From Prunella strophiata (Eukaryota; Chordata; Aves; Passeriformes; Prunellidae): a stretch of 64,000 nt of DNA. A model generated the notes under the pieces. The model did no database searches, was not told the DNA's origin, and worked only from the letters and a program-made list of their open reading frames with translations. The translations under genes and the position numbers were made by a program. Where the stretch lies: the NCBI GenBank assembly GCA_036583965.1, contig JAZBQD010000027.1, forward strand, positions 29,209,001-29,273,000, written 5' to 3'. Positions 13,301-28,300 of the stretch are shown here, piece by piece. Each line of letters opens with the position of its first letter. Position 1 is the stretch's first letter.

Positions 13301-16300
13301 AGTGAAGCTGAACTATGTGTGTGAGGGGGGCCACCATGCAGTGAGGACAGAGTACAAGTTATATTCTTTCTCTAGCCCTGCTCCTGCTGTGGGATGCCTC
13401 CATATCCACAAGGGACTGGGGGAAGTGAAATAGCCTCTGAGAACTGCAGAGTTTTTCTTCACAAGGAGGAGGGCAGAGAGGAAGAGGAATGAGGATGGAA
13501 GTCAGCACAGACTGAGGTAGAAACAACATTTTGTAATCAAATGGGGAGACTGGTGACATCTCCCTTCTTGCCGGTGCCAAGCAGCAGCTCCCAGAGCAAT
13601 ACTTTGAATGAGGCATTTTCAGTAAGAGTTACTCTTTACAGCAAGACAATGACTACTATGAAACTCATGTGGGGGAAAAAGTTATCTAAGAAAATTTGGA
13701 TTATTGGTCCAACCTTATCAGCTTGCAGCACCATAGGAGGAAACACATGGAAAAGAACAAATCCAAGACATGTATGAGAAGTGAGGAGAACAGGGATGAG
13801 GAGGAGGCTGGGAGCTGTATCAAAAAGGAGAGCATAAGGGTAAAATAAACTATCTGAGGATGAATCTTCATTAGTTGTACAGTGAGTGACTGTGACCTTA
13901 AAAATAGGCCTGCCCTGATGAAACTGCTAACAAGGAAGAAGGCACTGCTTCACAGAGGAAAATCAGGATATCTAACAAATAGTTAGATGACCTGAAGGAC
14001 TAGAGAGAGAAACAAGATGACATTCTCTTGTATAAAATTGAAGGGCAAGCTCTTGTACTGATAGCAAAACATCTGCTGTTAGCTTGGTGCTCATCAGTTG
14101 GAAACAAAGGAGGAAGAGAAAGATCTGGGTGTACTTGTTGATCTCAGGATATCTGAACTGCCAGACTGATGCAACTGCAGAAACAACAGATATAGTCCTG
14201 TGTCCCATCAAAAGAGACATTTCCAGCACAAGGAAGCTTTATGCAGGGCTTTGGTGGACCTCAGATGGAAGAATATGTACTGACTGCTTGGACATTCCTG
14301 ATGAAGCAATAATTGAAAGCAGAAAAAGCATTTAAAAGTCTACAAGGGTGATGAAGAACATGGAATCTCTCCATCTTCTGGTGGGACACTGCAAGATTTT
14401 GGCTTGGTTAACCTCCTGTGTGCCAAGAGTCCTGCCTGGGACTGCTTTCTAAGAGTAAAGGAGGGTGACAAGCAAATAGGAACTGAAGGAGTTCCTCATG
14501 TTGACTGTGAGCATATTTGGGTGGCTGATGAGAGCACAGTGACTTCCACTGGGACTTCAGGTACTCAGTGTGTCTCTCTCACACACACAAACAAATAAAC
14601 TGGCATTTTTCATCATTCCCCATGGGATCTCTCACTGAACAGACGGACCCAAGATGAAGCACAGGAGCCACAGAGGAGGAAACACTAGGGTCAGTCTGGT
14701 GTACCTGAGCCTAAGGGAGAGGCCTCACAATTTTGTCAGCTTTATGTTACCTGAGCTGCACAGGAAGGGAAGAAGAAACACCTCACAGTCCATTGGCTTC
14801 TTTTTTGAAAGGACCTAGTCCCAGAGAGCACAAGAAATTCTCCTTTGCTAGCAGAACCACCACAGAGACAATCACTCAATCATCTGGTCTGCTCTTCCAC
14901 TTAAGCCATCCCATTTCAAACACATTACCCCAGATTTGTGCTAAAAGATGTGGTTTAGAAGACACAGAGCTCCCAAAATGTCAGAGGATCACTAACTTCT
15001 GGTACTCAATCACCAAACACCTCTCAGGCACACAGCACCTCATTCCCCTACTCTTTCTGCCTGTGTCTTGCAGTAGACACACACAACACAGGCATCAACT
15101 TTGGGAAATAATTGCTGCACCTTCTGTAGACCATGAGGTTTCCTTCCTGGGGACGTGCCCCCTGCAACATTGCCCTTTCCCCCACACTGCAGTCGACAAA
15201 GAGCTGAGCTCAGCAGAACCAGCAAGGAAAAGCAATCATTCGCATTGAAATGAGCACAAGAAAAAAAAATACAATCAGCAAACCCCAAAGCTATTTTTGG
15301 TGTGCAAACTCCATTTACATTTTCCTTTTTGGTAAAAATCCCAAATTTTCAGCATACAACATTCCAAAATTTCCCCCCTTTTTCCTTTTATCCTCAATCA
15401 TAATAACAACTAGTGCTTGACAAAGACTGCCTATTTTTAATTTCCTTTGTGAACTGACTCCAGGCTGCCTATGATTTTCTCCTGCTTGGTCATTATTCAA
15501 AGCTAAATGAGTGGCTAACCAATTTCTGCAAGGAATTCTTTGTCTGCAGATTCTTCAGGAGCAGTTTGTTTTGCATATACAAGGCTGGAAATCCTGATTG
15601 TTTGATTTGGACAGGTGAGTCACACAGGGCTTTTCTGGACCCATGTTACTCTAGAACTGCGGTTCTGGTTAGGGAAATATTCCAGCTTGGAGTCAGCTCA
15701 GGCTTTTGGGGGATACCCCTTGCCAGTGAAATCCTTTTGCTAGAATATTCTGCCCTGGCTGGCCAAAAAGAAGCAGGCAAGGAAGGAAATGGGTTATTGT
15801 GCAGCTCTTGCTCCCCAGCATCGTCCTTGGCAGTGGGGACTCTACCCAAGGATGCTTCCTCTGCTATCTCTGCTCATCCAGCAAGCCCAGCTCAGAGCAA
15901 ACCTAAGGTCAAAGCTGTCTGGTTTGTGCTGGAGCAGGTCTTCACTGCCAGGAGCTCTCCTGCAAGGAGCAGGCAGCTTGTGCTGGGGACAGGGAGGGCT
16001 TACCTCACAGGACTGGATGCAGTGAATGACAGAGGGGTCCGGATACCACCGCAGCCTGCCCGTGCACACAATGTTCTGGGAGAGGAGGAGGAGACAGCAG
16101 TTAGGCAAGGATGAGGCAGGGAAACAGCCAGCAGTGCTTTCTGGAGCTACAGGGTCTCCTACAACACTGCATTACTCACTGTGGGGCAGAACAGCAGTGA
16201 CACCCCCAGGACATTCCAGGCACCCGTTGAGGCCCAGCAAATCCAGGGTAGCTGCACCCAGGAACCCACAGACCAGGGCACACTGCTTAAAGCAGAGGCC

Positions 16301-19300
16301 AGATATACACACACACGTGTGTATGTGTGTATGGAGATGTATATTGGTTGGACTTGCTGATCTTGGAAGTCTTTTCCAGCCTTAGTGATTCTATGTTTCT
16401 ATATTGATACAAAACTGGAGGAGGACAAAGAAAAAGGACAGGGACTACCTGAGAAGTGGGTTTGGCTGGCAGTGTCACCATAATGTCTGACTTGGCCAGG
16501 AGCTGCTGCTGCCACAAGAGGCTGGAATCTACCATCATATCTCTGTGTGATGCTGAATTCACCAGCTGGTCATCACTCAGTGCCTGCAATTGGTGCACTG
16601 ATCCCTGCTCAGGCTCTGAAAACTGCATCCTGGGAGGACTCATCTCCCCAGACCTGACCTGAAGCAGATACACCAGACTCACGGTCACTCTGAGGTTCTC
16701 TCTGGTATTTATAAACTCAGCTGTTGCAGCCAGATGGACACGAGAGCGAGATGTGAAGGGCTCAGTTTCCCAGCCCTGGAACACACCACCCTGCTCATTT
16801 AGCTGGGGTTTGTGGGGAACACTCATGATTACACAGGGGGAAGAAAAGCCCCACCGCACATGCAATTTCCTCCTTGTAAAGCTCAGGCAGGCTTTGAAAT
16901 CTGAGGCCCCATAAAACAGCATCTGGTCTGTGAAAGTGTCCTAGGATGCCCTTCAGAGCACAGGAATTGCACAGAGTGCTAGGTGTGTTTGCTCCCAGCC
17001 TCATTTGGTATGTTCAGTGGCAGGAAGGACTGGCTCCAGCATTCCCAGGTGGCATGGCAGCTAGGGATGGGGCAGTTCTGTCCACACAGACCAGCTGCAA
17101 GTCCTTCTGCAGCATCTTTAGTCAAGACCATGATGAGGCTGGAGTGGGATGAGGTCCTGGCCCTCCTTGGCCAGCGCAGGGAGGGCAGTCCCAGGGAGAG
17201 CCAGCTTAATGGGGCAAAGACTGGGGAATTCCAGAGCCCACCAATTCCTGCTCAGCCAAGAGGATGTGTGCATCCCAACCCCATGGAGCTGCTTTGTAGG
17301 AGGTTGTTGTGCAACTCAGATGCCATTTTAGCATACTCATATTAGGCTGGGAAATAAGGGCAGAGAGGCAAACCTGTTCAGCTGTGGGATGCAATGAATC
17401 AGAGTTGAAAGCATAACAGGACTGTGCCTTTTCTGAGTGGCCTGTGCAGTTCCCAGTGTTGTTTGCCCCATGCTCTCCATCTCATGGAGCATGGCAGCTC
17501 CCAGGAACAGCAAACTGTTGGAGGCTTGGGGCAGCCAAGTGGGGAGCGGAAGACAAAAGCCAGGACAGAGAGGAAAACAAGATGGTCTAGGGAGAGAGCT
17601 CCTGGCAAAGGACGGAGCTCCTTCTTAAAATAGTGTCTCCTCTCCCTCCTCTCTGCAAAATGCCTCCCTTGCACGAAAGCCTGCAGCGGCGGTGAAAGGG
17701 AAGCCGAGCGCCACCGCCTCAACGGGCCAAGCCATGCGATCCCTCAAAGGCAAGGCCTCCTTCCAAGGCTCGTGCTTAACCATCCCACATGCCCCAGGCA
17801 TCCTCACCCCCCCGGCAGCCGTGGGCCTGATTCAAGGCAATGCTCAGTAGTATCCACAGGCATGATGCTGGGCCTCCTGCGGCTTCCCAGGAGGAGGGGA
17901 AAGCATTTGGATGGGAGCACTGGCTCCTGGGAAGACTGTTTGCTTTTCTTTGTTCCACCTCCTTCCTTATACATCTCGTTTTTATTTTAAGAAATATTAC
18001 CCCGGCAGAGCTGCTTTTTGGTAAAGTCGTGCCATGAGGATCCAAACTATTCGAGCTATTTGAGCTGCTTTGCCTACAAAATGAGTAAGAGGTGGGGAGG
18101 GAAAGGCTCCCCTGTTTCCAGCAGCAGAGGCACCCGGCCGGCCAGCGGGTCCTGGCAGCAGGAGACACCTTTCAGCTGACAGTGCCCTGCCTCTTCCTTG
18201 GCAGAGAAATGCCTGCCTAGGATTGCATCTCTGCTGCCAGGTAACTGGGGACCCAGGCTTACACTGTGCCAGAGGCAGCTTTTGCTCTCCCAGCACACTG
18301 GCTAACAATAAACAGTAGCTTAACAGGTTTAGGCACACGGCACATCCTGAAAAATCAGTGGGATTCTTGCATTAAACTTCATATATTGTGGTATCATGCA
18401 ATTCCTTGAAAGCTGGCTTGGGAGCTGATAGCTGTGCTGAACTTTGGTATAGGAGAGCAGGAGGATGCATAGTAGCTTCTACTGCTTGTCTTTACAAGTC
18501 TTACCCTTCTTCACCCGAGGCAGAGATTTTGGGTTAAAACGCCAGATGGAGAGGGAGGGAGGTTCCCTCTCTATGCTGCCAGCAATCCCCCTGCTAGAAG
18601 AATTCATCTCCCCTTTTACCTGGACTCTGGTGGGCTGCAGCCGATGATCCATTGTCTCAGCAGTGACATTTTTGGGCAGTATGACAGGGTCACTGGGAGG
18701 AATGATACAGGAAGGAATGCACACAGCACCTGTGGGACGAGGGAGAGCCTTGAGGACCTTAGCCAGGCATCAATGTCCTGTAAGAGGCCACCACTGATGG
18801 TAGAGACAGATGTAGAGGGGACCCTTTTCCTCCCAGCCTGGGATAGCAATTCCTTCCCCCAATCCTGAATTAACCAGGAGCCTACAGGAGTTGTGCCCAA
18901 TTATCTTCTCCCAGAGGAAAGGAAAACTGAACACAACCTAAGAGAAAGATTCCAACCTTGATGGCAGGACATAGGACCCAGCATGAAAATTTGCCCTAGA
19001 TGTTACATGATGTTTGCTGACATGTTAAGAAGTGTGTCTCAGAGTTTTTCTACCACAGAGAATTCCCACTGCCTTCCTATGACCCAGGAAGAAAAAAAGC
19101 TGCAAAAACCACCTTGGAAAAACAGATGGGATCCCAGCCCTAATCCTTGCCTCACATCAGGTCTGTCCTGAGCTTAACCTCAGTAGTCCCTGTCATTAGA
19201 CTGTCCTCAGCCTGGTTTGACCAGACTGGGATGACTGGTGGGTTTGCTTCACAGTAATTGGGCTGAGCTCAAGCATTCTGTCCAGAGGGATGCTAGACCA

Positions 19301-22300
19301 GATGCAACAACCATGGCTGAGTGTTGCAGATTTTCCTGAAAGCACAGAGCAATCAGGGTCCTGCAGACAGAAATGGATGATGCGGTCCCTCCTCTGGTGA
19401 AAGTGCCCTGTTACACCCAATTGTCACTGCAGCTTTTATGGCTTTTATCTAAGACTTGTCACATTACCCTGCAAACAGCAACAGTAGTAACAAGTGGAGA
19501 GACCTCAGGAAAGATGGAGGGTTTGCCCTAAAGACAATTCCTGCTGCTTCTGAAAAGAGAGATGCTTAATGCTGGAGACAGCTTTAGATTTGGGTCTTGC
19601 CCAGGAGTGCAAGTAGGGTGGGCACAAGGCTAAAACCACCCCTAGCTCTGTGTTTACAAAGATCATGGAAGAGAAAACAGGATTTTTTTTCTGTTAAGTG
19701 GGGATTGGTACAGGAAGAGTGTATGTATAACCTATTGTGACTATCAACTCTCTGGGATGACTGAGTCAGCACAAAGTTTGGTTTTCTGTTTGGTTTTCAT
19801 CTGCCCTCACCTATGCCATGCCCCTGCTCACACTTGTACTCCACGAAGTTCAGCTCTGGGGGTGGTGGGCAGCTGCCCTGCAAGCTCTCACACAGCTTGA
19901 ACTCCTCTGTCCACAAGCCCTCCTTAGTGCACACGATGGGAACCTGCAAAGCAGAGGGAGAGCAGCTGGTGTTACTCACCCTGCCTGGCCACTGCCCATC
20001 TCTGGGGGAGCAAGGACACCCCTCCCACCAGCCAGGTCCAGAGAAAAGTTCCCCAAGGCAGCTGGGCTGCAGCCATCTGGTCCAGCCTATGTGCACTGAC
20101 CAGAAAGCCAATTGTTTCCCAGCTGCTGCTGGATCCCACCAGAGGGAATCAGCCACCCTTCTTTTGACAAGGCCCTTTCCAAGCATTGATCAGATCCCTG
20201 GGTGGAAGAGCTGGCAGGCAGCAGCCTCCATGCCCAGGGAAGCCCTTTGGTGAGCACAACTGCTGCAGCAAGCTTGCCCATCATCACAAGTGAATACTGT
20301 CACAGCAGCTCCCAAAACCTACTAGAAACCCCCTACTTATGCTTTCTGACCCTTTTCACACCAGATAAGCCAGCTTGCTTAGGAGCACTGCTTTCCAGGG
20401 AGCAGGTGAGCATCCCCAGGCAGTGGTGCACCTTGTGCCATGTATGGGGCCCAGCAAGATCAGCTTTGGCCTTGTAGAGAGACTGCTCCTTGGTGGTAAA
20501 AGGGTATTTGGCCTTGGGGATGGGTCAAACTGTTGCAGGGCCCCTCTGTGTATTATTTAAAAAGTCACCTCGAGCCAGATCTTTTAAGCTCTCGGTGAGT
20601 TATAATACACTCCCAGATAGCTCAGCTACCTGGCAGAAGGCATAAAAGAGCAGGGGGCTCTTGCAGGCGTGTTGGAAACAAAAAATGTTTAATAAAAGAC
20701 AAAATAACAAAGAGAAAAGCCGATCTAGGTCAAGCAGGTCTTGCACCTAGTAAAACACCTTACAAAAGCCGTTAGTTCCTTTGTTGAGCCTGCTTTTATA
20801 GTAAATTGTCCAAGAGGGACTTCTTAGCTGTTATCCAATTAGCTGTCCTTAAATTTAGAGTGAAGTCCCCTTTGTCCTGTAAGGTGTCCCCTTTGTTAGT
20901 TGGTGAGAGACACTTCTGGAGCATTTCCTTTTTTGGGGGACAAAGGACAGGTTTATTACTTCTGCCAATAGGGGGCACATTCCTACACCTCTGCACAGCA
21001 GGGCACAGGGAGATGCTCAGAAGCATGAGGTGTGGTCAGTGACTGTGTCCCCAGACACTCACCTGCTGTCCCTGCTGCTCACAGCTGAGCACACACTGGC
21101 TGTCCAGCTCGAAGCCCTGCGTGCAGTTGTACATGCCCTCGAAGACGGGCGGCGGGGGCTTGCAAACCACGGGCACACAGTGGCCCTCTTCCCACTGCCC
21201 ACTCTCCAGGCACTGGACCTTCAGGAACTTCCTGGGGAAACACAGACACCAGACTGACCTGCAGAACCCCAAACGCTGCACCTTGGCTGCACCAGGCATC
21301 CCACAGATGTCAGGAGCAGACTGAAGACATCTCTCCTGGAGCAGAGTCATGCCCCCCATGTGTAGGACTTTCCCATACCATACAATCCCTCACCATGGCC
21401 ATGTCTTCCAAAGGGGCACCCCATGCTTAACCAGGACCTTTTCTTCTCCTCCCTGGTGGGATTGCACTGATCTAGGAGCACTGGATGCATTTCCCTTGCA
21501 CTCATCACCCTGCTGCTCCCCACCTCTTGTGGTGCCCCTAAACCCTTCCTCCCACAGTCCCTGCAGGTCCTGCTCTGCTTTGTCCCACAGCCAGTAGCTG
21601 CATACTTTGCTGGATGGGGTTTGCCTCCACCAGTAAATCCTCTGGCCTGTGCCCAGCTGCTCCTGAGGCTCCTCTTTGTACTCCAGCCAGATCTGTCAAT
21701 CCTGCTCTCGCCAAGGGGCTGCCATGCCGCAGCAGACCAGTACCACCCTGTGCAGCTAAAACAGCCCAGACACGAGCTACTTGCCAAGAAAAGGGAGAAA
21801 CAAAAAGTCCAGGAGTGGAGCCCCCCCACTTTTCAGTCTCCTGTCCCTGGCAGTGATAGAGGCACCACATCTTTTAGAGGCATCAAAACTGGTGAGGCAT
21901 CAGGCTGGCCAAGGCCTGCTCTCTCAGCAGAGGAAATGTCACTGCCCTGATGGGCTTTACCTGAGCCAAAGCTGTTTGCTCCTTCCTTAAGGAGACTTTT
22001 CCCCCCACTTCTGTCCTCCTTTACTAGCCAGCACACTCCAGCTGTCTGCCCCTGCCCTCTCCCACCACGGGTGCCAGCAGGCAGGGCTCCAGGGGCCACG
22101 TTAGGGAGTTTATAGCGTGCCACAGGTATGTGGAGGGGGGTGCCAGGGGTTACAGAAACCCCTGGGGGAAGGCACTAAATTGCCCCTTGTTCTGAGAGGC
22201 AGCAGACAGAGTGTGGGGCCACCCATGTGCCCCTTAACACTTGGTGCAGGGTCATGGCATTGTGTGGGGCCACCCAGCTGTGCCTCCACTCATGGTACAG

Positions 22301-25300
22301 GGTCACACAGCTTGGAGAAGCATGGGGACCCCATTTGCACTCTGCTGCCAGGGCAGGGGTGTTCCCTTGTCAGATTTCTGCTGGGAACTCCTGGATGAGA
22401 CATTTTAGAGGTTTTTGCAGCATTCTCACATTTTAAAATATTTGCAGCTCTTGGATAGTCCCCTTCTCCCTTCAGAAATCAGGGATCTGTTTTTTCTCAG
22501 GCTGTATAAAGGGGCAGTGGGTTCCCCCCAAGGTGAATGCAGGCTCCAGTAGGTAACACAGAGGCAGGCAGGGTAGGGAATGGGATGCAGCAAGTCTACT
22601 GGCACAGAGCTCTGCACAAATCTTCCCTCCAGCCCACCTGAGAAATGAGGATGGCTGTGGTGTGAGCACCTGAGCAGTGAGGGTTGCCACAATATCACCC
22701 CAACAGCAGCAGCCTTGAATTAACTAAGGGAACTGCAGCTATGAAGTATTTCAGAAAGCTGGTGAGGAGGAGGGACTCTGGATTCCATTGTAGGCATCTG
22801 TGGTTTCAGTCCATTCCTCATTTAACTTTCTTGTTTGCCTTCCCTTTCCATGAGGATGATAGTCACTGCCTTGCAAAGATGTCCCCATCAGACTTTGTCT
22901 TCTCCCAAATGTCTGAATGCTTTGCTCTGCCCAAGTTTAAAGGTAAGCAAAGGCATGTGCCAAGAAGAGCTAATCCATGTTAGATGTCCAGCACCACAAG
23001 CAGCATTTTCCCCTTCTTGAACTTCATGGCTCACAGATCCAGCTGCAGATTTGGAAGGGGTAAAGCACTGGAGCTTATGGAGATAGAAAGAAACTGCTGG
23101 TGTGACGTTACTGCGACAGCAATACCTCAGGCACTGAGCAAACTCCTCTAAAGACCAGGAGCATCCCAGCCACACATGACTTTTCACTGGCCACTGCACC
23201 TCCCTGCTGCTCTCCAAGTGATGGCAGAGGCCCTGTGCCCAGGGAGGCCTGGGGAGATGGGCCAAGCACGGGGAGGACACGCTGTGGCAGCTGCAGTTTG
23301 CTCAGGTGCAGGCTGTGGTTTGCAGCCCCATCATCCTCACAGGGGCTCCTGGTTTTGATGTGGTGCTGGAGTGACCCCAGTCAGAGCCAGTGCCATGTAT
23401 GGCCTCTCACACCTCTCTCCCAAACCTGCACCCCCCCAGACCACCTTGCTCTGGCAAGGCTCAGCCCATCCATCCAGGGACTTCAAACACAGCCCAGGCT
23501 GACCCCGGGGTAGAGGGTGGGGTATGGACCACTCCCACATATGTGAAATAAGCAGTTCATGTGGAGTATGGAGAAGGGAAAGCAGAGGCTTTAAAAAAAA
23601 AAAATATATATATATATATATACATAAATACACACAACTTCACAGGAGCTTGAAATTTCTGGACCCCCTCCCACCCCCCAGCTTCTTCTGATCTGGGTTA
23701 GTGGCACTTCTTGAGGATTAATAAGGAAGCCAGGAAAATCAGAGTCAACCCTACAACCAGGCAAGCCTAATGGACAGAGGAGACAAGGGAGATGTTTGAG
23801 GCCAGCAAGGGCTGTATCTGAGGTGAAGGCACAAGCACATGCCTGGCTCCAGGAGCTCAGCATGCAGGGATCCAGCCATCTTCTGAGGCAGCCAGCCTGG
23901 GGGGGAGTGGGCTTGCTGAATGGTGACAAATGAGCCTAAAGCATCATCTCTTATGGCAGGAGACTGATGGCTTCAAAAAGAATAGGGGGAAAGGAGAGAG
24001 ATTTGTCAGTACATTGAAAGAAAGCTGCACCAGCATGAAGGACCCTCCACTGCTGTGCTCCAAACAGCCTGGACAACCTGGGCTGTAAATGCTCAGAGAT
24101 CTTAGAGGTGGAAAGTGACAGAAACCTGGTTGACAGCCTGGGTTTTCTTTACCTGGCTCTTTGGCTCCCACAGCTGTGTGTGTTTGCCCTTTATCTGGAA
24201 GGGGCCAGACACAGGCAGAGGCAGCAAGTGCCTTTGTGCCCACCACAGGTGTCCCTGGTGCTACTGGATTGGGCTGTCCTGCTTACACTGCTGTGAACTT
24301 TGTTTTGTTTCCAGTCCCCAGTCTGCTAACTCCTTCCAGTCCATTTTCTCCTCCACATTCTCCCACCTCCTCTCCTTCTTCCATGAGCTCTGCTGTTTTT
24401 GAACAGGGAGAGAAGGAAGAGGGGCTGACATCTCCATGGAAGCTGACTGGGGACTGTGCTGGGCTCCCTTGATCTCTGGTTAAAATGCAGGCTGAGACTT
24501 TCAAATCTGCCTGAAAATACCAAAGTGGTTCTTTGCTTCATTCCCTCAAGCTAGCAGAAGGAGCTCAACCCTTCACAAAGGCAGCTTTGAGATCCCCAAA
24601 TCTCTTCTCTCTGAGGAATCATCCCACAACTGGCAAGTGAAAACATGCCCTGAAGGGTCTGACCTTTTAGGTCCCCAAATTGAGAGCATCCTCTCAACAT
24701 TAGAGTGCTGTTATCTCCTAGCTATTATCACAAAATCATGGAATTGTTTTGGATTGGAAAGGACCTTAAAGATCATCTTGTTCCAACCTCCCTGCCATGG
24801 ACAGGGACACCTTCTGCTAGACCAAGTTTCTCCAAGCCCCATCCAACTTGTCTGTTCCTGTCAGAGATCTGCTTCAGATGGCACTTCATGCTGCAAGCAA
24901 CAGCAAGGAGCACTGTGGGGGTGATGCCCTTTCCCCCAGAGTATCTGACCCCTGGCTTTTAGTCCAGCACTTTTCAATGCTACAGCTCTGGGTGATGCTG
25001 AACATTTCTCCTTGACAATTCATATCTTTGTGTGATCCAGGTGGTGGGTTGGTACTGCCATGGCACAGGTTCTGCCTAAATCCAGAAAGCTCCCATCACA
25101 AAGCACAAATGCATGTGTTAGGTTTCCCTTGTTATGGGGATTTTGGAATTAGAAGTGAAGCTGGAAGCCAGGCTGTTACATGGCCTCTCCAGGCTGATAA
25201 GAGATCTCCTTTAGGTAAGAGGCAAAGAAGCTTTACCCTTCATGTCAGCAGTGTCAGTCAGATGAACCTGCCAGCAGGAAGGCAACAACTTTCTGGCAGG

Positions 25301-28300
25301 ATCTTGATTACACAATCAGTATTTCCTCAAGGATCCCTTAGTTGACAAGCAGTGATTTCCCAAGGGCCTTTCCTCACCCAGGTTAACAGACAAAAGCATC
25401 TCCAACTGATTTCTTCATCCCCTTTCTCTTCTACTTAAACTATGGGAAATTAATTTCAGCTATGACCTCAACCCCTTCTAAGCATCCTTACTGCTCCTGC
25501 AGTAAAATTCAAATAAAAAATAGAAGTGAGGTAATTGCATGAACATCTGTGTCCAAGATTATCTTCACTTGCATGGAGAAAGCTGAATCCCAACCATGCT
25601 TCAGGCCTGCATAAGGTGGGCAACTCCACATGACGAGCAAAGCTAGAGCTAGAAGAATAATTCACAGGAAGCCTGACTGTATTTCCAAGGGTGAGCTAGT
25701 TAGTGGGCATGAGGAATCTTCAGTGTCAGTCACAGATTATGCTTGACTTTTATCCAATATATAGTACACATAGAGAGTCTTGCTTGACACCTGTATGGCA
25801 CTAAATCCTTTAGCAAGGCTTGTGCTTGCTGGGTTGGTGGACAACAGGGAGACAACAGATAAAGAACCCAGTTTTCTGAACCCAGAGACATAGCAGAAGA
25901 CCCTAAAAACCTAATGTCCTAAATCACCAGCTCAGACCCTACTTTCACACCAGCACATCAGGAACCTGCACCTCACCAGAGCCGGTTGCTTCCAGAACTC
26001 CCCAGCACCTCCCTTTCTCCAAAACTGGCATGATCTAAGAGATCAACCTCTCACTCTGGCAGCTCCCACCCTCTCCTTGCCAGGGCTGAGATAGCAGAAG
26101 GATTTCCAGCAATCCAGGAACTGACTTAATGGCTAAGAGCTGCTACACCACACCAAGGGGTTTGTACTCATGCTGAGAGTACACCAAGAGCTCCTGATGA
26201 GACGGTACAATGACATTTACAAGGCCAAGGAAAAGTTTTGTTTGGGCTGGGCCACTCACACAGGAGTTAATCTGCACGATAGGAAAGCAATACTTTTTCT
26301 GGTTTTGTTAATGTGGTTTTTGCATTCCACCATCAGAGATGCCCTATGAAATAGCAGCAGTGACAACTGCAAAGGGGAAAATGCAATGTCAACATGCGTT
26401 GCTATGAAAACGTAAACCGCTTCACATGATTTTCCTTGACTTGCCTCACAGGCTGTTCAGACCCATCTGGAAGTTACTCACACATCAGAGGAGCCTCAAG
26501 ATCGCCCAGGGGTCATCGTTTTCACCAGCAGTTGCTGCAGCAGGACAGAGGGGGCCCAACTTTGCAAGCTGAGTGGATCTGTTTGAAAGCGCAGTGCCTG
26601 AAGCGCCACAGGCACAAAAGCTGCTCTAGAGTTTGCAAAGCAGTCCATGTGATCACTGCCATAATCATCATTTGCTCAGCTCCCTTTGGCCCAAGAAAAG
26701 CTCCTAACACTGTGAAAAGCTGTTTACAGAAACCACTTCCTTCATTACTAGGCAAGAAATTTGGCAACGGCTTCCCACTGCACAACAACTCTACCCCAGA
26801 GCAAAGAAGAGATGAAGTCTGCATCCAATTAAAACTGGAAGGGGGCATTAAACAATTAACACATAATTACCTGATCTGGGCTAGAATCAAGACTCTGGGG
26901 AGGACCCAGCCAGTGCCAGGGAATCTTTGGTGACCAAACCCAATGGGGACTTTGGCTGGAGGCATCACAGACAAAACGCTGCTCTATCCCCCAGCATTGC
27001 GATACTGGCTGAGAGCAGAGCTAGTGAACCACCAGGAATTTTTCCCCAAAGCATCAGGAAAAATCTTCTCCCATTGAAATGCCAATGCTAGAGATTAAAT
27101 TTAGCCATGAGGCACAGCGGGTGAGATGTTAACCCTGACAGAAGGCAGCCATTCATTCTTACAGTGCTTCTGTTCTATGTTTTATCGCTTTTAGGGAAGA
27201 CAGAAGCTGCAGGAATCTGCCAACATCTTTTAAGTGGCTAATTACCTGGAAGTCTGCAAACGCTTAATTTGGTGCTTAGCTTTCACAGAGTGACAAATAC
27301 ATTGAGGTGCACAGGAAGATCTGCTTGTTTCAGGTTAAAGTACTTAACACACTCATGTGTGTAAAAGCACCTTGTTCCCCACCTAGACCAGGAAATACCT
27401 CTTGTATTTCAAGAAATTACTGTCATCAGAGCAAGCTGCTCTGCCTTCTACCTATCAAGCCTCCGAGACTGCCATTGTCCTATCACCACTGCTCCTTGCA
27501 CACACTGGGAAGAGGAAAGAAATGGTGATAACAGACCTGCCACAGACTTACTTCTTAGGCTTGTCTGCCGTGTTCTCAGCCACGTGGTAGCCAGGCTTGC
27601 ACTTGTAGCGACAGACTGAGCCCACGTCGTGGCTGCCCTGCAGGCACCGCGGCACCAGGAGCTTGGCGTTGGCCACGGCGGGCGGCGCGCCACACTCCAG
27701 CTTGCAGTAGGCTTCGGGCAGGGACCAGAGACCATCCTCCAGGCAGGTGAGCCACTGGTTTGTCCCTGACCCCAAAAGAGAAGCAGAGTGTGGGGTTACA
27801 GTTTCAGCTGAGTCCTGCTGAGGGGAGCTCAGAGCAACCAGCAGAACTCCTCTTGTTATGGTGTATACTGGTACCAAAAGGGCAACAAACACTGAGACCA
27901 TGGACTGCATCGCCTGCTTGGTCAGACTGCAGCAGAAAACACTTGAATGCAGACAGAAGTATGGCAGGGTCAACTTCCAGAGGCTGGAGAAAGGATCTTG
28001 ATTCTGCAAACCTCCCCAAATCTTTCCCTTAAACTTGCCATCTTTTGCAGTGCCCCAGGATAGCCTGGTAGTGTAGGACAGCTACAACTCTCTGTCATAT
28101 ACAGCTCAGCCCACCTTCATTCTTCCCAAGGGCTTTTTGCAGCTTGTCCTTAGCCATGCTGATCAAGCTGTCATACCCTACTGCAGATGCAGGGCAAGAT
28201 CAGAGAATCATGGAATGGTTTGGGCTGGAAAGGACCTTTAAAGGCTATCTAGTCCAAGCTCCCTCTGCCATGGACAGGGACATCTTCCACCAGGTCAGGT

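Larger units (their letters stand above)
3747..16003 (-). other. PAPPA2 intron 17 (12.3 kb)
   Basis: Longest complete intron in the window, between CCP5 and LNR3. It holds a CR1 LINE fragment (4331-4716), CpG clusters near 6520-6720 and 12540-12650, a CCCT repeat (12668-12702) and a probable ancient LINE relic (14110-14330). The remainder shows no feature I can name. Confidence 0.85.
21232..27551 (-). other. PAPPA2 intron 13 (6.3 kb)
   Basis: Holds a two-copy ~50-bp imperfect repeat near 22210-22312, an A/TA microsatellite (23593-23623) and a CR1 fragment (24728-24853). The remainder, including 25000-27500, shows no recognisable element. Confidence 0.75.
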